A DNA stretch of 64,000 nt from Roseovarius sp. GTDB taxonomy: Bacteria; Pseudomonadota; Alphaproteobacteria; Rhodobacterales; Rhodobacteraceae. The stretch spans positions 248,001-312,000 of the forward strand of contig JAJFIA010000001.1 in assembly GCA_021775255.1 (NCBI GenBank). Reading direction: 5' to 3'. A program made the translations under genes and the position numbers. Below, one piece after another: positions 12,578 through 21,212 of this stretch. How positions within the stretch are numbered: position 1 is the stretch's first letter; the number at the start of each line of letters is the position of its first letter. The notes under the pieces were generated by a model. That model was not told where the DNA came from. It saw only the letters and a program-made list of their open reading frames with translations, and did not search any database.

Positions 12578-13336
12578 TTAAGCTGACAATTGATCGAGAA
12601 TAGGTTTTGGAACTATCTGCCAAGGAAACCCGTTCCACTCTTCTCCGTCAAGTAGACGTCCACCGGATTTTGGCCGGGCACCCCCCCATTGCTTGAAAAA
12701 GAATGCAACGCCATCCCGTTCACAAATATCGCGAATCTCTTTGACCCACTCTGGCTTCATTGGTCGCGATTTAGGGCCGCTTTCCCCACCCACTATTGCC
12801 CAAGCGACACCTGTAAGATCAACTTCCCCAACTCGTGCCAGTAGTGGTTCGAATGAGATGAAGAGCGCATCAGAGTTAATCTTTTTCAAATGAACAATTC
12901 TTCCTTTGTGCACGCGGTCTTCCACCGAAACACCCAGCCAAATATGGGTTGGAACCTTGCCGCCTTTATAGCGCTTTTCAACATATCTTTGCATCAAAGA
13001 CGAACGCTTGGTTAGCACCTGATAGACATGCCAGTCTGCTTTTTCCATTACGTCAAAAACTTGATCAACAAAATCACGGTCGATCTCTTTTTGGAACAAA
13101 TCGCTCATGGAGTTGACAAATATCATACGTGGTTTTTTCCAAAGCTCGGGCTGTAGAAGGCGCGCTGGCCATAGCTTTAGATCAAACCCCTGTTCATATG
13201 GGTGGCTAGGAACGCCGCGCCAGCGTTCGGCAAAACGTTCTGCATAACAATTGTCGCAGCCTGCACCGACCTTTGTACAGCCGGTTACAGGATTCCATGT
13301 CGCATCAGTCCATTCAATGTCAGATTTTTGTGCCAT
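12578..13336 (-). CDS. Three-Cys-motif protein, phage Gp37/Gp68 family (DUF5131), radical-SAM-like
   Basis: 252-residue protein starting SDIEWTDATWNPVTGC. The three cysteines Cys20, Cys27 and Cys30 (C-x6-C-x2-C, in GCTKVGAGCDNCYAERFA) could hold an iron-sulfur cluster as in radical-SAM relatives. Further family segments are RMIFVNSMSDLF, VLTKRSSLM, HIWLGVSVED and VGGESGPKSRPM. The family is found in phages and bacterial accessory regions; its function is not established to my knowledge. It is the upstream gene of the pair with TcmP. Codon use is AT-rich relative to neighbours. A deeper role in nucleic-acid modification or defence is only inference. Confidence 0.8.
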   Translation of the reverse strand: MAQKSDIEWTDATWNPVTGCTKVGAGCDNCYAERFAERWRGVPSHPYEQGFDLKLWPARLLQPELWKKPRMIFVNSMSDLFQKEIDRDFVDQVFDVMEKADWHVYQVLTKRSSLMQRYVEKRYKGGKVPTHIWLGVSVEDRVHKGRIVHLKKINSDALFISFEPLLARVGEVDLTGVAWAIVGGESGPKSRPMKPEWVKEIRDICERDGVAFFFKQWGGARPKSGGRLLDGEEWNGFPWQIVPKPILDQLSA

Positions 13337-13408
13337 GCCTCAACTCTAGTTTTGGTTGGTACTCTACACGCCTTTGGAGAAATCACAAACGGTGATCGGA
13401 GGACATAT

Positions 13409-13711
13409 TTACTCAAATCTCGAGACCGGCTCCTCGCGATGTGGCCCACGCGCATCTTTCTTAGTGCCAATCGTAGAAGTCGTCTCCACCATTTTTCCAC
13501 CGAGAAAGGTCGGTTTAGGGAAATCGTAAAGTATCTTCCCTTCCACAGCGAAGGTCTCCTTACCGCCCTTCATGGGATAACCCGCAGCGCCGTGCAGTTG
13601 CAGCGCGTCATTGGTAACCTTTATGGCCGTCTCTGCCGGCAAAATCTTGGCCTGCGCCGCCTTGTGAATCAGCCCCCGCGCCGGGGAATATTCAGCAATT
13701 CACTGATCCGG
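13409..13711 (-). pseudogene. Remnant with acyl-CoA dehydrogenase C-terminal motif
   Basis: On the minus strand an open stretch without a proper start reads EYSPARGLIHKAAQAKIL then PAETAIKVTNDALQLHG-AAGY, matching the C-terminal helix bundle of acyl-CoA dehydrogenases (the ALQLHG-x-GY catalytic-site region). An in-frame TGA lies just upstream, and the sequence after GY no longer looks like the family (it continues KGGKETFAVEGKILYDF and ends PVSRFE). It therefore looks like a fragment of a larger gene, left between rlmE and the DUF5131 gene. The later part was not recognised and may be a frameshifted or unrelated piece. Confidence 0.5.
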
Positions 13712-13722
13712 GCCGTCTGGAT

Positions 13723-14439
13723 TCAGCCGCGAAATCCGGTGGCGATCACGAATTTCTCGGAGCTGTCCTTGCGCGAGGCGGGGGGTTTCACATGCGATAC
13801 CTTGTCAAACCGCTGTTTGAGGATTTTCTGCAATTCCCCCTCGGCCCCGCCGGCCAGCACCTTGGAGACAAACGTGCCGCCCTCTTCCAATATGTCAAAC
13901 GCCAGATAGGCAGCGGCCTCGCACAGCGCCATGATGCGCAAATGATCGGTCTGTTTATGGCCCGAGCTCGACGCCGCCATATCCGACATCACCACATCCG
14001 CCGGGCCGCCCAGCCAGTCGCGCACCTGACGGTCCGCGTCATCGGCCATGAAATCAAGCTGATGCAGCTCACAGCCCGCAATCGGCTCCGTTTCCTGCAG
14101 ATCGACGCCCAGGATTGTACCCACGGCCTTGCCGGGCTTGTCGCCCAGGGCATTGACCCGCGGCACCGCCACCTGACACCAGCCGCCGGGGGCGCATCCC
14201 AGGTCAACCACCCGCGCGCCGGGCACCAGGAACCTGAATTTATCGTCCAGTTCCATGATCTTATAGGCCGCCCGCCCGCGATAGCCCTCGGCCTGCGCGC
14301 GTTTGACATAGGGATCATTCAACTGCCGTTGAAGCCACCGCGTCGAGGAGGATTTGCGGCCGCGCGCCGATTTCACTCGCACGGTAAGATCGCGCAGGCC
14401 CCGCCCCGAGGTGTTTTTGCCGTCCGGTTTCTTGGCCAT
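13723..14439 (-). CDS. rlmE: 23S rRNA (uridine-2'-O-)-methyltransferase RlmE (FtsJ/RrmJ)
   Basis: Methylates the 2'-OH of U2552 in 23S rRNA, a late step of 50S assembly. Family marks are [25 protein letters not shown] basic N-terminus, [13 protein letters not shown] with the catalytic Lys, motif [20 protein letters not shown] with the catalytic Asp, and FVSKVL with the second Lys. ATG 14439 gives 238 residues starting MAKKPDGKN. It begins four bases after the Ppx/GppA stop, so it is co-transcribed with that gene. Confidence 0.94.
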   Translation of the reverse strand: MAKKPDGKNTSGRGLRDLTVRVKSARGRKSSSTRWLQRQLNDPYVKRAQAEGYRGRAAYKIMELDDKFRFLVPGARVVDLGCAPGGWCQVAVPRVNALGDKPGKAVGTILGVDLQETEPIAGCELHQLDFMADDADRQVRDWLGGPADVVMSDMAASSSGHKQTDHLRIMALCEAAAYLAFDILEEGGTFVSKVLAGGAEGELQKILKQRFDKVSHVKPPASRKDSSEKFVIATGFRG

Positions 14440-14443
14440 ACCC

Positions 14444-15565
14444 TTATCCTTCATCCAACACGCCATCGGCGGCCATCTGTGCATATAGCATGCCCTCGCG
14501 CAGGCCCCGGTCGGCCACCGACAACTGATCGGTGGGCCAGCACCTGAGCAGCGCCTGCAAAATCGCCGCCCCCGACATGATCAGCGCCTGCCGGTCCAGC
14601 CCGATACGCGGATCGCGCCTGCGCCCCTCGGGGCCAAGCGCCAGATACGAGCGGATCACCGTGTCAATCTCATCGCTGGTCATGGTCAGCCCGTCGACCT
14701 TGCTCCGGTCATAGCGCTTCAGCCCCAGATGGCTTGCGGCCACGGTCGTTACCGTGCCCGAGGTGCCGATGATCTGAAACCCGTCGCGTGACGGAATATT
14801 CTTGTAGGGCGCAAATTCTGCCAGATTCTCTTCAAAATACCAGCTCATCAAAGCAAATCGCGCACTGTCGTCTTCCACGTCGTGATACTGATCGCGCAGG
14901 GTGGCCACCCCCAGCGGCACCGAAATCCAATCCACCACCTTCGCGGCGGGCTGCCCCTTGTTGCGGCAGTGAAACCCGCCATGCATGCACATGATGGCCC
15001 GCGCCCTCTCGGGCCCCGGAACCTCGGTGAGATCCAGCCAGATCAGCTCGGTCGAGCCGCCGCCAATATCCACCACCAGCAACTGATTGGTTTGCGCATT
15101 AACCAGCGGTGCGCAGGATACCACCGCCAGTTGCGCCTCTTCCTGTGGCCGGATAATCTCAAGCACCAGGCCGGTTTCCCGGCGCACACGGTTCATGAAT
15201 TCGCGGCCATTGCTGGCCCGCCTGCAAGCCTCGGTTGCCACCAGTTTCATCTTCTTGACATCATGGCGTTTGAGTTTTTGCTGGCACACACGCAGGGCCT
15301 GAAGGGTGCGGTAGATCGACGAGCGCGACAGCCGACCGGAATGCTCCAGCCCGGCGCCAAGCTGAACCGACCGTGAAAAGCTGTCAACCACACGAAACTG
15401 ATTGCCCTGCGGTTGGGCAATCAGCATCCGGCAGCTATTTGTCCCCAAATCCAGCGCCGCATAGGGGCGCGGGCATTTGGGCAGTATCAGTGCGGGGCTC
15501 TCAACCGTTTCCGGGGTCACCGCTTTCGGGTTCGCGCCCGCACCTTTGCGACGCCTGGACGCCAT
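14444..15565 (-). CDS. Exopolyphosphatase / guanosine pentaphosphate phosphatase family protein
   Basis: Ppx/GppA family member of the ASKHA (actin-like ATPase) superfamily, hydrolysing polyphosphate or pppGpp. Motifs: [15 protein letters not shown] (phosphate loop 1), [27 protein letters not shown] (phosphate loop 2) and IGTSGTVTT. The 373 residues cover only the catalytic domains; the long C-terminal HD-like extension of enterobacterial Ppx is absent, as usual for alphaproteobacteria. ATG 15565 has GGAGG ten bases upstream. A PPK2 gene at 48.9 kb is the other polyphosphate gene in view. Confidence 0.9.
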   Translation of the reverse strand: MASRRRKGAGANPKAVTPETVESPALILPKCPRPYAALDLGTNSCRMLIAQPQGNQFRVVDSFSRSVQLGAGLEHSGRLSRSSIYRTLQALRVCQQKLKRHDVKKMKLVATEACRRASNGREFMNRVRRETGLVLEIIRPQEEAQLAVVSCAPLVNAQTNQLLVVDIGGGSTELIWLDLTEVPGPERARAIMCMHGGFHCRNKGQPAAKVVDWISVPLGVATLRDQYHDVEDDSARFALMSWYFEENLAEFAPYKNIPSRDGFQIIGTSGTVTTVAASHLGLKRYDRSKVDGLTMTSDEIDTVIRSYLALGPEGRRRDPRIGLDRQALIMSGAAILQALLRCWPTDQLSVADRGLREGMLYAQMAADGVLDEG

Positions 15566-15769
15566 GATCTTGCGCCCTCCATTTCGAGTTACCTCCAACG
15601 TAGTACCTTCCACGCCCCGGCGCAATAGATGTCCCAGTGGCTGGTTAAGTCATGAAACCTGGGCCTGGGTGGAAATCCATACACCCCGAAGGAGCGTTTC
15701 AGGCGCGACCGGCAGTGCCGGGAATCGCTGCGCGCGCCCTGCATTGATCATCCCGATGAAACCCGCAGG

Positions 15770-16321
15770 TTACATGAAACGCACGCCAAGCTGTAAGATC
15801 ACGAGCGGCAGCAATGCCACATGCAACACATGATCAAACCAGTTGCTGCTGCCCCAGCCTCTGATCCAGAACAACTGTGCCAGGACAGCAATCAAAGGGA
15901 GGGTAATATCTTCCCGCATTGCCCCGTAGACACAAACCCCAAGCACCATGATCCCCACAGGCAACGGCGCATATCCAAGGCGATAGGCATCCCCCCGCAA
16001 ATAACCGAATGTTGTTGCCAGAAAAGCCATATAAGCCAGCACGAACAGCACAAGCTCGGCAGTTGCAAACATCCCTGTGTCAAAGCCAAGCAGTTGGGCA
16101 ACATGGCGCAAGGCCAATACCGGCAGCACGATGCCCATTGGCTCCATCAAACCGGTGCAGCTTTTGAGTGCAAGGCCATGACGGAGCCAGGTTACGGATA
16201 AAACACCCAGAGCAATCCCGGCGATGATCGCCAATGGGAGCGGTAAAATGAGACGGCCAAGGACAAGGCCAAGCCAGCCGGTAACAATCGCAATTGTCAC
16301 GGAGGCGACAAGGGATTTCAT
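15770..16321 (-). CDS. Multi-pass membrane protein of unknown function
   Basis: 183 residues, strongly hydrophobic, with about six predicted transmembrane segments (for example VTIAIVTGWLGLVLGRLI, LVLFVLAYMAFLATTFGYL, LLPLVILQLGVRF). No family was recognised. ATG 16321 overlaps the stop of the upstream sialidase-fold gene by four bases (ATGA), so it is translated together with that gene and may act with it at the membrane. Confidence 0.65.
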   Translation of the reverse strand: MKSLVASVTIAIVTGWLGLVLGRLILPLPLAIIAGIALGVLSVTWLRHGLALKSCTGLMEPMGIVLPVLALRHVAQLLGFDTGMFATAELVLFVLAYMAFLATTFGYLRGDAYRLGYAPLPVGIMVLGVCVYGAMREDITLPLIAVLAQLFWIRGWGSSNWFDHVLHVALLPLVILQLGVRFM

Positions 16322-17430
16322 TGTTCCATTACCCATGTCTCGTTGAACACATGCGCCCGGATGCCGGATTTGCTGGCGCAGGAATAGGCAAGGATTATTC
16401 TGCCATCCGGCAGCCGCTTCAACATCGGATAGCGCGCCTCCCCCGCGCCTTCCTCAAGCGTGATCAGCCGCCGCCATTTATTGCCGCCATCCGCCGACAA
16501 CGTCAGGCGCAATATGTCCCCACGGGACGCATCGTCATTCACCGCCATTAAAATCCGGTCATCCCCCAAAGCCAGCATCGCCACAGGCGCGCCGGGGTTT
16601 TCAATCCCGGTTTCCTGCACCGCTGACCAGCTATGCCCGCCATCCGGTGTCCGGCTGATCAGCAGATGTTTTGAGGCGGCATCAAGATTGCGCATGAAAG
16701 CCACGGCGCGCCGCTCATCCAGCGCCACGATCATCGGCTGTATCGGCTTCACACCCGGCCCGGTGATGCGCCTTGTATCACGCACCCGCCCATCCTCAAG
16801 CAGCCTGACCAAAACCGCATAGGCCTGTCCCATCTCAAAATACGCAGGCAGGGCAAAGCTGCCATCCGCCATGGCCAGCATTGGCGATCTGACCAGATGC
16901 GAGCGGTTCAGGAGCGGTGACAGGTTCAGCTTGTCGGCCGTTACCGGCCGCCGCGCCTGCCTGCGCACATCCGCAATCGCGGCCATGGCCCAGCCGCCGA
17001 GCGATACCACAGTGGCATATAACCCGCCTGAAACGGCTTCATTTTCTATGGTATTTCCAAGGGTCGTCACCCGTTGCGCAGGGTTAAAAGCATCACCGAT
17101 GGTATCGCGCGTCAAAAGCGGTTCTGGCTTGCTGTGCTGCCAGCCTGCATCACCAGAGGCGAAATCCGCCGACAGGATATCAACATCCGCCTGCGCCTCC
17201 CCCGCGCCCTCAAACCAGATCAGGGAAAAACCGTGATCTTTTACAATGATCGCCGGGGAATGCGCCTGCCCGGAGGTGGGAACATAATCAAACACGGTGT
17301 GAAACATGGCTGCGCCGGTGGCCTGCACAGGCTGGGGCGGGAAAAATTTCCAACACAGGGGTTTCTGCCGCAGGCAAGCCCACAGTGTCATGCCCAGGCT
17401 CAATGCCCCTATGGCGATCTGCGCCAGCAT
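16318..17430 (-). CDS. Sialidase-fold (BNR/Asp-box) exported protein
   Basis: 370 residues with an N-terminal hydrophobic signal or anchor (IAIGALSLGMTLWACL) and a beta-propeller-like body carrying Asp-box repeats: SRTPDGGHSWSAV and LSADGGNKWRRL, both S-x-D-x-G-x-x-W-like. The segments SPAIIVKDHGFSLIWFEG, EGAGEARYPMLKRLPDGRIILAY and the final NETWV fit the exo-alpha-sialidase-like BNR_2 family. Many such bacterial proteins are not true sialidases, so the substrate is open. It overlaps the downstream membrane gene and follows the quinone oxidoreductase gene by seven bases. Confidence 0.7.
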   Translation of the reverse strand: MLAQIAIGALSLGMTLWACLRQKPLCWKFFPPQPVQATGAAMFHTVFDYVPTSGQAHSPAIIVKDHGFSLIWFEGAGEAQADVDILSADFASGDAGWQHSKPEPLLTRDTIGDAFNPAQRVTTLGNTIENEAVSGGLYATVVSLGGWAMAAIADVRRQARRPVTADKLNLSPLLNRSHLVRSPMLAMADGSFALPAYFEMGQAYAVLVRLLEDGRVRDTRRITGPGVKPIQPMIVALDERRAVAFMRNLDAASKHLLISRTPDGGHSWSAVQETGIENPGAPVAMLALGDDRILMAVNDDASRGDILRLTLSADGGNKWRRLITLEEGAGEARYPMLKRLPDGRIILAYSCASKSGIRAHVFNETWVMEQ

Positions 17431-17437
17431 GCCTGCC

Positions 17438-18412
17438 TCAGCCCACTTTCAGCACGATTTTGCCTATATGGTCACCGCTTTCCAAACGGGCATGGGCCTT
17501 GGCCGCGTCCGCAAGGGCAAATTCCTGATCCATCACCGGCGCAACCCGCCCCGAGGCCAGCAATGGCCAGACCTCACGCAGAAGCGCCGTGGCAATATCG
17601 GCCTTGGCCAGATCGGATTGCGGCCTGAGCGTGCTGCCGGTGATCGTCAGCCGCCGCATCATCACCTGGGCAAAATTCAACTCGATCTTTGAGCCAGTAA
17701 GAAACGCGATCTGCACCAGCCGGCCATCATCGGCGAGGGATTTGATATTGCGCGGCAGGTACGCCCCGCCAACCATATCAAGGATCAGATCGGCCCCGCC
17801 CGTCGCGCGCAAAACCTCAACAAAATCCTCGTCGTGGTAATTGATCGCCCGCTCCGCGCCCAATTCAGAGCAAACCTTGCATTTCGCATCTGATCCGGCG
17901 GTGGTGAACACCCGCGCGCCAAAGGCATTGGCCAACTGAATCGCCGTGGTGCCGATGCCGCTTGATCCGCCGTGCAGCAAAAACCGCTCGCCTGCCTTCA
18001 GCCCGCCGCGCATGAACACATTCGACCAGACAGTGAAATATGTCTCGGGCAGGCAGGCGGCCTGTTTCAGATCCATGCCATCGGGCACCGGCAGGCAATG
18101 CGCGGCGGGCGTCGCCACATATTCGGCATATCCGCCGCCGGGCAGCAAAGCGCAGACCTGATCGCCGGGTTTCCAGCCGCTCACGCCCGCACCCAGCTCA
18201 ACAATCTCGCCCGCCGCCTCAAGCCCCGGCAGATCGCTGGCGGTGGGCGGCGGGGCATAAAGCCCGGCGCGTTGCAGCGCATCGGGCCGGTTGACCCCGG
18301 CATAGGCCAGTTTGATCACCACATCGCCCGGCCGCGCAACCGGGCGGGGGCGTTTGGTGTGCTGCAACACATCCGGCCCGCCGGGCGCGGTAATCTCAAC
18401 GGCGTTCATCAT
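17438..18412 (-). CDS. NAD(P)H quinone oxidoreductase, PIG3-type medium-chain dehydrogenase
   Basis: Zinc-free MDR-superfamily reductase. It has the N-terminal GroES-like domain (PGDVVIKLAYAGVNRPDALQRAG, AAGEIVELGAGV), the nucleotide loop LLHGGSSGIGTTAIQLA and the substrate region near LDMVGGAYL. Related enzymes reduce quinones with NADPH. The frame opens at 18421, but GGAG there touches that ATG; the ATG at 18412 has nine-base spacing and was preferred, giving 324 residues. It lies 12 bases after COQ9 and probably shares its transcript, a sensible pairing for ubiquinone chemistry. Confidence 0.85.
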   Translation of the reverse strand: MMNAVEITAPGGPDVLQHTKRPRPVARPGDVVIKLAYAGVNRPDALQRAGLYAPPPTASDLPGLEAAGEIVELGAGVSGWKPGDQVCALLPGGGYAEYVATPAAHCLPVPDGMDLKQAACLPETYFTVWSNVFMRGGLKAGERFLLHGGSSGIGTTAIQLANAFGARVFTTAGSDAKCKVCSELGAERAINYHDEDFVEVLRATGGADLILDMVGGAYLPRNIKSLADDGRLVQIAFLTGSKIELNFAQVMMRRLTITGSTLRPQSDLAKADIATALLREVWPLLASGRVAPVMDQEFALADAAKAHARLESGDHIGKIVLKVG

Positions 18413-18424
18413 ATTGGTCATCTC

Positions 18425-19114
18425 CTATTTCGGCCCGTTCCAGCGGCCCGGCATCCCGGTCTGCTGCCCGGCCTCTGGCGCTTTGATCTGGCCCAGAAAG
18501 CTGAGCGGCCCGGCCATCAGGCCCGAGATCAGCTTGTTTTCACGCAGTCGCGCCTTGAATTTTTCAAATTGCATCACATCCTCAATCCGGCGATCCAGAA
18601 ACGCCCATGTATCGGCATTGCCGTCACTGTTATCGCCCAGCCAGTAAAGCACGGTCGAACCGTAAACCCCCGACAGCGTCATGCGTTTGGTGTACCAGTT
18701 CACATCGCCCGATGTATCGCCCAGCGCACGCCAGACGGCATCTGAGGTCTGCCACATCGCCTGCGCCCCCAGCCCGGCATATTGCGGCAGGGCAAACAGC
18801 GTCATCCCCCGGCGCACCAGCTCTTTATCCTCGATCAGTTCAAGCCGGGTGCGTACCGCAAAAATCACCCGGTCACGGTAGCGCATTGTTTCCAGATCAG
18901 CGGCTTTCATCCGCGCCTGCATCCCGGCATCGCCCGCCGCGTGATAGGCCAGCGCCAGATCAACCGGCCCCCTTGGGCAGGCCTGCCTTGCCATGGCGGG
19001 ATCAATCCCTGATTCTGCTGTCGCCGCCTGATACGTGGCCTCTGACCAGCCGTCAAACACCACATGCGGCTTGGCGGCCTCAAGCAATTTCGCCTTGATT
19101 TCTGCGGGGGTCAT
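18425..19114 (-). CDS. Ubiquinone biosynthesis protein COQ9
   Basis: 229-residue member of the COQ9 family, a TetR-like helical fold that binds lipid and, in eukaryotes, presents quinone intermediates to COQ7. Recognised from FDGWSEATYQAATAESG in the N-terminal helices, RGPVDLALAYHAAGD and the C-terminal half with DTSGDVNWYTKRMTLSGVY and STVLYWLGD. ATG 19114 has GGAG at good spacing. It is first in a run of minus-strand genes (COQ9, quinone oxidoreductase, sialidase-fold, membrane protein). Confidence 0.9.
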   Translation of the reverse strand: MTPAEIKAKLLEAAKPHVVFDGWSEATYQAATAESGIDPAMARQACPRGPVDLALAYHAAGDAGMQARMKAADLETMRYRDRVIFAVRTRLELIEDKELVRRGMTLFALPQYAGLGAQAMWQTSDAVWRALGDTSGDVNWYTKRMTLSGVYGSTVLYWLGDNSDGNADTWAFLDRRIEDVMQFEKFKARLRENKLISGLMAGPLSFLGQIKAPEAGQQTGMPGRWNGPK

Positions 19115-19209
19115 GTTTGTCTCCTTATGCTCAACGCCACCCTAGACAAAACCCAAACGCTTTGCTATACGGCGCGTTCCTGCAAATCCTTGCAACTCAA
19201 CTTAGAAAG

Positions 19210-19223
19210 GTGGTGAAAACCAC
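19210..19223 (+). promoter_or_regulatory. GNRA-loop hairpin between the SD and start of rpsU
   Basis: GTGGT-GAAA-ACCAC forms a perfect five-pair stem with a GAAA tetraloop that ends exactly before the rpsU ATG and covers the end of the AAAGG ribosome site. This could control S21 translation. Confidence 0.45.
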
Positions 19224-19430
19224 ATGCAGGTTAGTGTTCGCGACAACAATGTCGATCAGGCGCTTCGTGCCCTGAAGAAAAAGCTACAGCGTGAAGGCGT
19301 TTTTCGTGAAATGAAGCTCAAGCAACATTTCGAGAAACCGTCCGAGAAAAAAGCGCGTCAAAAAGCTGAAGCGATTCGCCGCTCCCGGAAACTGGCGCGC
19401 AAGAAAGCCCAGCGCGAAGGGATGCTCTAA
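19224..19430 (+). CDS. rpsU: 30S ribosomal protein S21
   Basis: 68-residue basic protein matching bS21: [21 protein letters not shown], then [15 protein letters not shown] and a lysine/arginine-rich tail. It is the only plus-strand gene in this stretch and has its own terminator, so it is a single-gene unit. A small stable hairpin sits between ribosome site and ATG, noted separately. Confidence 0.97.
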   Translation: MQVSVRDNNVDQALRALKKKLQREGVFREMKLKQHFEKPSEKKARQKAEAIRRSRKLARKKAQREGML

Positions 19431-19471
19431 GCGCCCTTCAACGTAGTTTGGACTGACACAAAAAGTAACGA

Positions 19472-19503
19472 CCCCCGAGGCCCCGCCACGGGGGTTTGTT
19501 TTT
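19472..19503 (+). terminator. Intrinsic terminator of rpsU
   Basis: CCCCCG (19472-19477) pairs with CGGGGG (19489-19494), followed at once by the T-rich run TTTGTTTTT. It begins 41 bases after the rpsU stop. Confidence 0.8.
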
Positions 19504-19507
19504 GAAA

Positions 19508-19942
19508 TCACCCCTGTTCAGCGGGCAAGGTCAGCGATCCATCCTCGGCCAAAGGCCAAAACGGATTCATCGCCAATTCCCAGACATGCCCGTCGGGATC
19601 GGCAAAATAGCCGGAATAGCCGCCCCAGAACACCTTTTCAGGCGGCTTCAGCCCGGTGGCCCCGGCTTTGAGCGCAAGGTTATAAGCGTCATCAACCTCT
19701 GCCTCGGTGGGGAAATTCTGCGCCAGCGTCATCGCCCCGGTGCCCAAATCCGCGCCCGGACGGCCCTGATCCCGGGCCAGTTCGGCCCGGCCAAACAGCC
19801 CAAGAACCGCGCCGTTCATCTGGTAAAACACAACGCCCTCCTGCATTTGCGCGGGCTGCCAGCCCAGTTTTGCATAGAAGATCTTGGCGCACTCAAGATC
19901 TGCCACGCCCAATGTAATCAATGTTACCCGTTGCGGTGTCAT
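19508..19942 (-). CDS. VOC-superfamily (glyoxalase/bleomycin-resistance fold) protein
   Basis: 144 residues with two beta-alpha-beta-beta-beta modules: VTLITLGVADLECAKIFYAKLGW at the N-terminus and GYSGYFADPDGHVWELAMNP at the C-terminus, the latter holding the conserved Glu that binds metal in this superfamily. No specific reaction can be named. Its ATG overlaps the recF stop by four bases, so it is translated downstream of recF although the functions appear unrelated. Confidence 0.85.
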   Translation of the reverse strand: MTPQRVTLITLGVADLECAKIFYAKLGWQPAQMQEGVVFYQMNGAVLGLFGRAELARDQGRPGADLGTGAMTLAQNFPTEAEVDDAYNLALKAGATGLKPPEKVFWGGYSGYFADPDGHVWELAMNPFWPLAEDGSLTLPAEQG

Positions 19943-21051
19943 GATGCGCGCTCCTGTCTGATCCGGCTGATGCCGCTTTCCTCGGTCACCTCAACAAACT
20001 GCGCCCGCGGGCCCAGTTCGTCAAACAATTCCCGGCCGGTGCCCGTCATCCATGCCTGCGCGCCCAATGCGCAAATCTCATCATAAAGGGCGGCGCGGCG
20101 CGTGGCATCAAGATGGGCGGCCACCTCATCCAGCAGCAATATCGGCGGGGTGCCGAAATCCTCAGCCAAGGCCCGGGCATTGGCAAGAATGAGCGACACC
20201 AGAAGCGCCTTTTGCTCGCCGGTTGAACAATCGCGCGCAGGCACCCCCTTGGCGGCATAAACCCCGTATAAATCCGCCCTATGCGGCCCCACCAATGTGC
20301 GCCCGGCAGCCAGATCGCGAAACCGGCTTTCAGTTAAGGCATCAAGAAAATCCCCTTCCGAGCCGGGCATCTCCCCCATCGTCATGGTCAGTTCAAGCTC
20401 GGCAGTGGGAAAGGCCGTTTGTGCCGCCTCCTGCGCGTCCGATATCATGGATAGCGCCACCTGCCGGTTGGCATGAATTTGTGCACCCGCTGCTGCCATC
20501 TGCCGCTCAAGCGCCACATACCAATGCGCGTCACGCACCTGATCCTTCAGCAGGCGGTTGCGCTCGCGCATGGCCTTTTCATAGGTCAGCGTCGCCTCGG
20601 CATGGGCAGGGATAAAGCTCATTGTCAATCGGTCCAGAAACCGCCGCCGCCCCTCGGCGCCTTCAATCCACAGCCGGTCCATCGACGGGATCAGCCACAG
20701 CACCCGCGCAATCCGCCCCAGCGCCACCTGTGCCGCGGGCTTGCCATCAATCCGGGTCTGCCGCGCCGCGCCCTGCTCTGACCATATCTCAATCTCATGC
20801 AACTGATGCAGAGATTGCAAAACCCCGGTGAGCTTCCAGCCCAGCGCCTCGGGCCTGCGCGCCATATCCTGCGCCGATACCCGCCGCAGCCCGCGCCCCG
20901 GTGACATCAGCGATACAGCCTCCAAAACATTGGTTTTCCCGGCCCCGTTTGGCCCATATATCGCTATTGGCCGCGCATCCAGCTCCAGCCGTGCCGACTT
21001 ATGCGAGCGAAAATGAGAAAGCGTCAGCGCAGAAAGCCAAAGACCGGGCAT
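19939..21051 (-). CDS. recF: DNA replication and repair protein RecF
   Basis: SMC-like ABC ATPase that loads RecA at gaps through RecFOR. It has Walker A YGPNGAGKTNVLEAV, signature-like STGEQKALL and Walker B ILLLDEVAAHLD. Length 370 is typical. It is downstream of dnaN on the same strand with a 161-base gap holding two palindromic repeats. gyrB, often next in related genomes, is not here; a VOC-family gene overlaps the 3' end instead. Confidence 0.95.
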   Translation of the reverse strand: MPGLWLSALTLSHFRSHKSARLELDARPIAIYGPNGAGKTNVLEAVSLMSPGRGLRRVSAQDMARRPEALGWKLTGVLQSLHQLHEIEIWSEQGAARQTRIDGKPAAQVALGRIARVLWLIPSMDRLWIEGAEGRRRFLDRLTMSFIPAHAEATLTYEKAMRERNRLLKDQVRDAHWYVALERQMAAAGAQIHANRQVALSMISDAQEAAQTAFPTAELELTMTMGEMPGSEGDFLDALTESRFRDLAAGRTLVGPHRADLYGVYAAKGVPARDCSTGEQKALLVSLILANARALAEDFGTPPILLLDEVAAHLDATRRAALYDEICALGAQAWMTGTGRELFDELGPRAQFVEVTEESGISRIRQERAS

Positions 21052-21075
21052 GCATCAGCCCTTTCATTTTTCCTT

Positions 21076-21120
21076 AAAGCGTTTCGCCCTGCATTTGAAT
21101 CAGATAATGCGGCGAAACGC
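21076..21120. repeat. Dispersed GCGTTTCGCC palindrome, copy 1
   Basis: Left arm AAAGCGTTTCGCC (21076-21088) and right arm GGCGAAACGC (21111-21120). One of several related elements in intergenic DNA of this window, here between dnaN and recF. Confidence 0.6.
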
Positions 21121-21142
21121 GTGCTCCATATCAGTGTTGTGG

Positions 21143-21189
21143 GCGTTTCGCATTCAATTCAACATCCAAATTGAACGCGAAACACTTTA
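21143..21189. repeat. Dispersed GCGTTTCGC palindrome, copy 2
   Basis: Left arm GCGTTTCGCATTCAATT (21143-21159) pairs with AAATTGAACGCGAAAC (21168-21183). It lies directly next to copy 1 in the dnaN-recF gap. Confidence 0.6.
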
Positions 21190-21212
21190 AATACTCATCT
21201 GCGCAACAGGTG

